Assembly: GCA_017650365.1 (NCBI GenBank)
Contig: JAGCEZ010000093.1
Location: 1-49,365, forward strand
Direction of reading: 5' to 3'
Source of the DNA: Fibrobacterales bacterium
GTDB taxonomy: Bacteria > Fibrobacterota > Fibrobacteria > Fibrobacterales > CADBQJ01
Length of the DNA: 49,365 nt
A model generated the notes under the pieces. That model worked only from the letters and a program-made list of their open reading frames with translations, did no database searches and had not been told where the DNA came from. Position 1 is the first letter of the stretch. Each line of letters begins with the position of its first letter. The translations under genes and the position numbers were made by a program. Positions 44,878 to 49,365 of the stretch are shown in pieces.

Positions 44878-45852
44878 CTACTCCAGCGAAAGGAGCCGGA
44901 CGCGCCCGAGGCGGGAGATCCGGACCCAGCGGCCGGTCATCCCCTCCCCGTCCGCGTCGACCATCTCGCCGTCGATCTGGAGCGCCTCGCCCGCGGGGAG
45001 GAAGAACTCCACGCAGCGGGCCGTCTTGACCGGGTGGAGCGTGCGGAAGAGCCAGGAGCCGAAACGGCCGCGCGTGGCGCCCAGGGCGAAGAAGAACGAG
45101 GAGAGGTTGGGGAGGAAGAGCATCCGGAGAAGCCCGTCCCCGAAGTCGTTGCCGGCCAGGGGCGAGGCCCCCGCGGCGTAGGAGGAGATGTTCCCGACCA
45201 GGAGGGTGCACTTGCCCTCCAGCTCCTGTTCGCGCACCCCGCCGCCAGGCTCCTCCCAGCGGACCCGGGCGCCCGCGGGGAGCCGGCGGTTCCGGTTCCT
45301 CCAGAAGATCGGGAGGTACCAGGCCTTGTTGACCAGCGGCGAGGAGAAGGGGATTTTCCCGGCGGCGCGGTCCATGTTCCAGGCCCGCGTCACCTCGGCG
45401 TCGAGCCCGGCCGAGAGGTAGGCGCCCATCGTCCGGCCCCCGGGGAGCCCCCAGAGGTCGAAGAGGACCGAACGGGCCGTCACCAGCTTGCGGAGCGTGT
45501 TGGCGAGCCCCTTGTCGACGAAGTTCCGGTAGATTCCGAGCACGCGGGCGAGGTCGTTCCCCGTCCCCAGCGGCACCAGCCCGACGGACGTGCAGAGGTC
45601 GGACTGCCGCGCGAGCCGCGACATGACGGCGTTCATCGTGCCGTCGCCGCCGACCGCGATCAGCCGCTCGGAGCGTTCGGAAAGCTGGTCGATCTGCTCG
45701 TCCAGGCGGTCCAGCGAGGTGAATTCCGCGGTCCACTCCTCCTCCGCGTAGCCGAACGAGGCCATCACCTCGGGGAGGAGGGAATGGACCTCGCGCCCGC
45801 GCCCCCCGCCGGAAACGGGGTTCACGAGGAACGAGACCTTGAAGCACTTCAT
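44878..45852 (-). CDS. Diacylglycerol-kinase-family lipid kinase
   Basis: The 324-residue protein has the DAGK catalytic fold: FLVNPVSGGGRGREV, the nucleotide motif LIAVGGDGTMNAVMSRL and LVPLGTGNDLARVLG. The C-terminal beta domain ends ...EALQIDGEMVDADG, the usual family ending. It may phosphorylate diacylglycerol, undecaprenol or sphingoid lipids; the sequence does not tell which. The frame is open far upstream, but ATG at 45852 fits the family and lies 13 nt after a -10 element with no ribosome-binding site. It is divergent from the lipoprotein at 45926. Confidence 0.9.
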   Translation of the reverse strand: MKCFKVSFLVNPVSGGGRGREVHSLLPEVMASFGYAEEEWTAEFTSLDRLDEQIDQLSERSERLIAVGGDGTMNAVMSRLARQSDLCTSVGLVPLGTGNDLARVLGIYRNFVDKGLANTLRKLVTARSVLFDLWGLPGGRTMGAYLSAGLDAEVTRAWNMDRAAGKIPFSSPLVNKAWYLPIFWRNRNRRLPAGARVRWEEPGGGVREQELEGKCTLLVGNISSYAAGASPLAGNDFGDGLLRMLFLPNLSSFFFALGATRGRFGSWLFRTLHPVKTARCVEFFLPAGEALQIDGEMVDADGEGMTGRWVRISRLGRVRLLSLE

Positions 45853-45859
45853 GCGGGGG

Positions 45860-45865
45860 AATATA
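45860..45865 (-). promoter_or_regulatory. -10 element of the lipid kinase gene (leaderless)
   Basis: Minus strand CTATATT then CCCCCGC and ATG; T to start codon 13 nt. It is only 8 bp from the divergent element at 45874, so polymerases at the two promoters would exclude each other. Confidence 0.6.
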
Positions 45866-45873
45866 GTTTTACC

Positions 45874-45879
45874 TATCTT
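45874..45879 (+). promoter_or_regulatory. -10 element of the 45926 lipoprotein gene
   Basis: CTATCTT followed by CTCC; predicted start near 45886, leader about 40 nt with AGAGG before the ATG. Confidence 0.5.
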
Positions 45880-45925
45880 CTCCGGGAAATAACGTGCTCC
45901 CGCCGCGCGCGGAAGAGGTGCGACC

Positions 45926-46618
45926 ATGAAGCGGAATCCGAAAGAAATCGCCTGCGCCCTGGCGGCCCTGGCCCTCCTTGCCGGCGCGGCCGGCTGCTCC
46001 TTCGGCTCCGACGTCGCGGAGGGCATCGGCCCGTACGCCGAGCTTTCGAGCGAAGGCGGGGCCTCTTCGGAGGCCGTCCCCTCGTCCTCCTCGGAAGAGA
46101 CGCCCTCCTCCTCGTCGCCCGCCTCGTTCGCCGTGGCGGTCGACTGCGGTCCCGGCGGAACCTGCTCCCCCGCCTCCGGCCGGACCGTCGCCGCGGGCGA
46201 AGACCTCAAGGTCACGGTCTCCGCCGGCGCCCGCCGCTTCGTCGACTCGGTCTCGCTCGACGGCGCCCTCCTCTACGCCTCCGAACCGGGCGACCGCCTC
46301 CCCTCCTACCAGATCGCCCTGAAGAACGTCGGCGAAGACCACGCCGTCTCGGCGCGCTTCGGACGCGAGGCGGTCTGGATGGACTGCTCCGCCGGCGGCA
46401 CCTGCATCCCCGGCGACACCACGCCGCCGGTCGGCGGCGACCTCGCGCTGAAGTTCCAGGCCGATTCGGGCTACAAGATCCAGACCGTCGTCTTCGCCGG
46501 CGACACGATCTTCGACGCCGACACGACGGCCTCGGTCTACGGCCAGTACAACTTCGCGCTGGGCAACTACCAGCCCCCGCGCACGTTCGACTTCACGGCG
46601 GAGTTCGTCGCCTACTAG
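45926..46618 (+). CDS. Lipoprotein with Ser-rich linker and two 'DCxxGGTC' repeats
   Basis: The 230-residue lipoprotein (ALLAGAAGC, Cys24) has a Fibrobacter-style linker rich in Ser and Glu (VPSSSSEETPSSSSPAS). Two copies of a domain of about 75 residues follow, each opening VDCGPGGTCSP or MDCSAGGTCIP, with a basic beta pattern (V..GEDLKVTVSAGARRFVDSV; V.GDLALKFQADSGYKIQTV). The pattern recalls InlB-type or 'repeat-domain' beta units on surface proteins; the two cysteines of each probably pair. AGAGG precedes the ATG. It converges on the TatD-like gene with 32 nt between stop codons. Function unknown. Confidence 0.8.
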   Translation: MKRNPKEIACALAALALLAGAAGCSFGSDVAEGIGPYAELSSEGGASSEAVPSSSSEETPSSSSPASFAVAVDCGPGGTCSPASGRTVAAGEDLKVTVSAGARRFVDSVSLDGALLYASEPGDRLPSYQIALKNVGEDHAVSARFGREAVWMDCSAGGTCIPGDTTPPVGGDLALKFQADSGYKIQTVVFAGDTIFDADTTASVYGQYNFALGNYQPPRTFDFTAEFVAY

Positions 46619-46650
46619 CCCGCCGGAGCCAGGCCGGGCCGGAATCCCCT

Positions 46651-47394
46651 CTAGAACCCGAGAAACGCGCGGGCGCTCCGCGCGCCGTCGTCGGCGAGTT
46701 CCCCGAACGGAATCCCCGAACGGGACGCGATTCCTTCGACGACGGCGCGCAGCCCCGCGGGGCCGTCCGAATCGGTCTCGAACATCGCGCGGCCCCGCGG
46801 GACGGCCGCGAGGAGGGCGCGGGCGAAGGAGTCCGGGCGCGTCGGCCGGAGAAGCCCGCGCCCCATGGAGAGGAAGAACCCCTCGCGGCAGAGCGCCCGC
46901 GCGAGCTCCGGGCTTCCTTCGAACCCGTGGACCTGGGCGCGCACGGCGCCCCATTCGCACATCAGCGGCAGGAGGGCGCCGTGCGCGCGGACCGCGTGGA
47001 GCGAGAGCGGGCGGTCGTGTTTCCGGGCCAGCCCCCAGTGGACGCGCAGGACCTCGAGCTGGAGAGCGCGCTCGGCCATGCCCGGGCGGAAGTCCAGGCC
47101 GGTCTCGCCCACGCCGAGCGCGGGGTCGTTCCGGAGCTCCTCCTCCAGGCGCTCCCTCCAGCCCGCGGGGAGGGGCCCGGAGAGCTTCCAGGGATGGAGC
47201 CCGAACCCCTGGCGGACGACGAGTCCCGCCGGAACCGCGCCCGGGTCCGGGCGGATCCAGTCGCCCGGCTCCGTCCCCCAGAGGGCCACCGCGCGGACCC
47301 CCGCCCGGCGCGCGGCCGCGAGAGCGGCTCCGGCGGCGGAGACGGGCGGATGGCAGTGGGCGTCGAAGAGCCCGGTTTCTTCCGTTCCTTCCAT
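46651..47394 (-). CDS. TatD-family metal-dependent hydrolase
   Basis: The 247-residue TIM-barrel protein has the TatD metal and active-site motifs: LFDAHCHPPVS, GFGLHPWKL, GVGETGLDFRPG, PLSLHAVRAHGAL, QVHGFEGSPELARAL and MFETDSDGPAGLR. Family members act as 3'-5' DNA exonucleases or D-aminoacyl hydrolases; substrate unknown here. Some motifs vary from the usual (FDAHCHP for FDTHCHL). The ATG at 47394 is 15 nt after a -10 element, so the leader is very short or absent. It is divergent from the GT4 glucan synthase gene. Confidence 0.88.
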   Translation of the reverse strand: MEGTEETGLFDAHCHPPVSAAGAALAAARRAGVRAVALWGTEPGDWIRPDPGAVPAGLVVRQGFGLHPWKLSGPLPAGWRERLEEELRNDPALGVGETGLDFRPGMAERALQLEVLRVHWGLARKHDRPLSLHAVRAHGALLPLMCEWGAVRAQVHGFEGSPELARALCREGFFLSMGRGLLRPTRPDSFARALLAAVPRGRAMFETDSDGPAGLRAVVEGIASRSGIPFGELADDGARSARAFLGF

Positions 47395-47403
47395 TTCCGG
47401 GGA

Positions 47404-47409
47404 AAACTA
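47404..47409 (-). promoter_or_regulatory. -10 element of the TatD-like gene
   Basis: Minus strand CTAGTTT then TCCCCGG; T to ATG 15 nt, slightly longer than the 12-13 nt of the other leaderless genes. Confidence 0.45.
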
Positions 47410-47422
47410 GCGTTTCATCACC

Positions 47423-47428
47423 TATATT
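47423..47428 (+). promoter_or_regulatory. -10 element of the glucan synthase operon
   Basis: CTATATT followed by AGGGG; predicted start near 47435. The leader of about 29 nt holds a small hairpin (GGGCC-GGAA-GGCCC, 47439-47452) directly before GAGGAG, which might influence ribosome access. Confidence 0.5.
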
Positions 47429-47463
47429 AGGGGGAACGGGGCCGGAAGGCCCGAGGAGTTTCC

Positions 47464-48687
47464 ATGCGCGTCGCCCTTTTCACGAACGAATTCCCTCCCC
47501 ACATCTACGGCGGTGCCGGCGTCCACGTCGATTTCCTCTCCCGCGAGCTGAAGAAGCACATCGACCTCGAAGTCCGCTGCTTCGGCGACCAGAAGCTCGA
47601 CGAGGAGCACCTCTCGGTCCGCGGCGTCGCCCCCCTCGGCGACTGGTCGGGCGTCGCCCCCCAGCACAAGGGGGTCTTCCAGACCCTCGACCGCGACCTG
47701 CAGATGGCCGCCGGCACGACGGGGATCGACCTCGTCCACTGCCACACCTGGTACTCGCACTGGGCCGGGTTCCTGACCAAGACGCTCCAGGGCGTCCCTC
47801 TCGTCCTCACCACCCACTCGCTGGAGCCCCACCGCCCCTGGAAGGTCGAGCAGCTGGGCACCGGCTACCACCTCAGCTGCAAGCTGGAGCAGAACGCCTA
47901 CCGCCACGCCGACGGCGTGATCGCGGTCAGCAACGACATGAAGCGCGACGTGGTCGCGGCCTACGGCGTGGACCCCGAGATCGTCGAGGTGATCCACAAC
48001 GGCATCGACCTCGACTTCTACAAGCCGACGTTCGACGAAGGCCTCCTGCGCTCCCGCGGCATCGACCCGGCGAAGCCCATCGTCCTCTTCGTGGGGCGCA
48101 TCACGCGCCAGAAGGGGATCCGCCACCTGCTCCAGGCCGCGGAGGGGATCGCGCCCGGCGCGCAGCTCGTCTTCTGCGCGGGCGCGCCCGACACGCCCGA
48201 GATCGAGCGCGAGGCGACCGAGCTGTTCCAAAAGCTCCAGGCGAACCGCGAGGGGGTCTTCTGGATCCGCGAGATGCTCGACCACAGGGACCTGCGCGTC
48301 CTCTACTCGCACGCGTCGGTCTTCGTCTGCCCCTCGCTCTACGAGCCCTTCGGCATCATCAACCTCGAGGCCATGGCCTGCGGCACGCCCGTGGTGGCCA
48401 GCCGCGTGGGCGGCATCCCCGAGATCATCGTGGACGGCGGCACCGGCTTCCTCGTCCCCTTCGACAGCGAGTCGAAGACGAACTTCGAGCCGCGCAACCC
48501 GCTGGAGTTCCAGAAGAAGATGGCCGAGCGGATCAACGCCGTCCTGGCCGACGAAGGGCTCCGGAAGTCGATGGGCGAGGCCTCGCGCAAGCGCGTCGAG
48601 ACCCACTTCTCCTGGACCGCCATCGCCGCCCAGACCATCGCCTTCTACCGCCGCGTGCTGGAGCGCGCCGGCCGTCCGCAGAACTAG
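47464..48687 (+). CDS. GT4 glycogen/maltose-1-phosphate synthase (GlgA/GlgM-like)
   Basis: The 407-residue GT-B glycosyltransferase starts [22 protein letters not shown]. It has the N-terminal fold with [14 protein letters not shown] and [15 protein letters not shown]. The C-terminal fold has [29 protein letters not shown] and the nucleotide-sugar EX7E motif in [28 protein letters not shown]. This is the actinobacterial-type 'GlgA' family in GT4, whose mycobacterial member GlgM joins ADP-glucose and glucose-1-phosphate into maltose-1-phosphate. The next gene, 15 nt downstream, is glgE, which uses that product, so GlgM activity is favoured here. GAGGAG lies 7 nt before the ATG. Confidence 0.88.
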   Translation: MRVALFTNEFPPHIYGGAGVHVDFLSRELKKHIDLEVRCFGDQKLDEEHLSVRGVAPLGDWSGVAPQHKGVFQTLDRDLQMAAGTTGIDLVHCHTWYSHWAGFLTKTLQGVPLVLTTHSLEPHRPWKVEQLGTGYHLSCKLEQNAYRHADGVIAVSNDMKRDVVAAYGVDPEIVEVIHNGIDLDFYKPTFDEGLLRSRGIDPAKPIVLFVGRITRQKGIRHLLQAAEGIAPGAQLVFCAGAPDTPEIEREATELFQKLQANREGVFWIREMLDHRDLRVLYSHASVFVCPSLYEPFGIINLEAMACGTPVVASRVGGIPEIIVDGGTGFLVPFDSESKTNFEPRNPLEFQKKMAERINAVLADEGLRKSMGEASRKRVETHFSWTAIAAQTIAFYRRVLERAGRPQN

Positions 48688-48702
48688 AAGAGGATTTCCG
48701 CC

Positions 48703-49365
48703 ATGACGAAAGAAACGACGGCGAAAGCCGGAAAGGAAGCGAAGAAGCCCGCCGCGAAGCCCGCGAAGAAGGCCACGAAGACCCTCGTCCCCTTCCCCGA
48801 GCCGCAGAACGTCGTGATCGAGAACGTCTCCCCCGCCGTGGACGACGGGCGCTTCTCCATCCGCCGCGAACCGGGCGACGTCGTGGAGGTCAGGGCGGAC
48901 ATCTTCCGCCACAGCCACGAGAAGATCGCCGCCGACGTCCTCTACCGCAAGCTGGGCGAGAAGGAGTGGCGCCGCGCGCCGATGTCGTTCGTCGACAACG
49001 ACCTCTGGGGCGGCTCCTTCTCCGTCGACTCGATCGGCTACTGGGAATACACCGTCGAGGCCCGCACCGTCGAGCCCGCGGACGCGCCCTCGCGCGCGGA
49101 CCGGATCTACGAGCTCCGCGTGGACCCCGTGTACGCGCGCTGCTGCGCCTGGTACGAGATGTTCCCGCGCTCGCAGGGCAAGGTCCCCGGGAAGAGCGGG
49201 ACCTGGGACGACTGCCGCGCGCGGCTCGACGACGTCTGCGCGATGGGCTTCGACACGGTCTACCTCACCCCCATCCACCCCGTCGGCCAGACCAACAAGA
49301 AGGGGCCGAACAACTCGCTGCACGCGCGCCCCGAGGACCCCGGCTGCCCCTACGCGGTCGGCAAC
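48703..49365 (+). CDS. glgE: Maltose-1-phosphate maltosyltransferase (N-terminal part, cut by window edge)
   Basis: GlgE transfers maltose from maltose-1-phosphate to alpha-1,4-glucan. The visible 221 codons begin with a Lys/Ala-rich extension (about 1-28). The N-terminal beta domain (IENVSPAVDDGRFSIRREPGD, VSFVDNDLWGGSF-like PMSFVDNDLWGGSF, GYWEYTVEA) and the start of the GH13 catalytic barrel follow (CAWYEMFPRSQG, CAMGFDTVYLTPIHPVGQTN, KKGPNNS). These are GlgE-specific patterns. The catalytic Asp and Glu lie beyond the right edge. AGAGGA precedes the ATG. The basic extension is not a family feature and may bind polymer or nucleic acid. Confidence 0.93.
   Translation, partial: MTKETTAKAGKEAKKPAAKPAKKATKTLVPFPEPQNVVIENVSPAVDDGRFSIRREPGDVVEVRADIFRHSHEKIAADVLYRKLGEKEWRRAPMSFVDNDLWGGSFSVDSIGYWEYTVEARTVEPADAPSRADRIYELRVDPVYARCCAWYEMFPRSQGKVPGKSGTWDDCRARLDDVCAMGFDTVYLTPIHPVGQTNKKGPNNSLHARPEDPGCPYAVGN

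Overview
The window is GC-rich, gene-dense bacterial DNA that most likely comes from the phylum Fibrobacterota or a close FCB-group relative. The lineage evidence is a lipoprotein with the FISUMP ('Fibrobacter succinogenes major paralogous') domain at 24999-25961, serine-rich linkers after lipobox cysteines, a type III glutamine synthetase, two PurF homologues, and Lol/SurA outer-membrane biogenesis genes that show a diderm cell. I see no tRNA, rRNA, CRISPR array, insertion sequence or phage gene.

1-14967 is a glutamine block. On the minus strand glnN (GS-III) is followed by purF, carA and pyrG (cut by the left edge). Divergently, gltB and gltD are followed by a GAF/AAA+/Fis sigma-54 activator and a second, atypical PurF. 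The glnN-gltB intergenic region (5480-5993) has two nearly identical sigma-54 promoters facing outwards and three copies of a TTTTACA-N5-TGTAAA palindrome between them. The activator gene beside gltD is the obvious candidate regulator. Every structural gene in the block makes or uses glutamine amide nitrogen.

15005-19140 holds two successive 'beta-barrel plus small lipoprotein' pairs; the second barrel carries a duplicated cysteine-rich module. 19160-29449 mixes housekeeping genes (hflX, miaA, pdxJ, ybaK, proS) with envelope proteins: a MORN-like lipoprotein of lower GC, a YibQ-like membrane protein, the FISUMP lipoprotein and another barrel. 29640-31560 has an abundant-looking Ala/Glu/Pro lipoprotein, a DnaQ-type exonuclease and dusA.

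31590-39017 encodes a secreted protein of about 2475 residues made of 22 related Ig/cadherin-like repeats, a final tandem-95-like domain and a lysine-rich tail. Every third repeat has a longer loop, and that loop lengthens toward the C-terminus and becomes Lys/Ala/Pro-rich. 39224-44816 is a minus-strand operon surA-like, prfB, lysS, lolC/E, lolD. The right end has a diacylglycerol-kinase-like gene, a lipoprotein, a TatD-like hydrolase, and a GT4 glucan synthase followed by glgE (cut by the right edge), which suggests the maltose-1-phosphate route to alpha-glucan.

A recurrent promoter element, CTAnnTT followed by a C/G-rich stretch, precedes most transcription units. In eight genes its T lies exactly 12-13 nt before the start codon with no Shine-Dalgarno sequence (15 nt in a ninth), so these genes look leaderless; others have the same element plus a 20-50 nt leader with a good ribosome-binding site.
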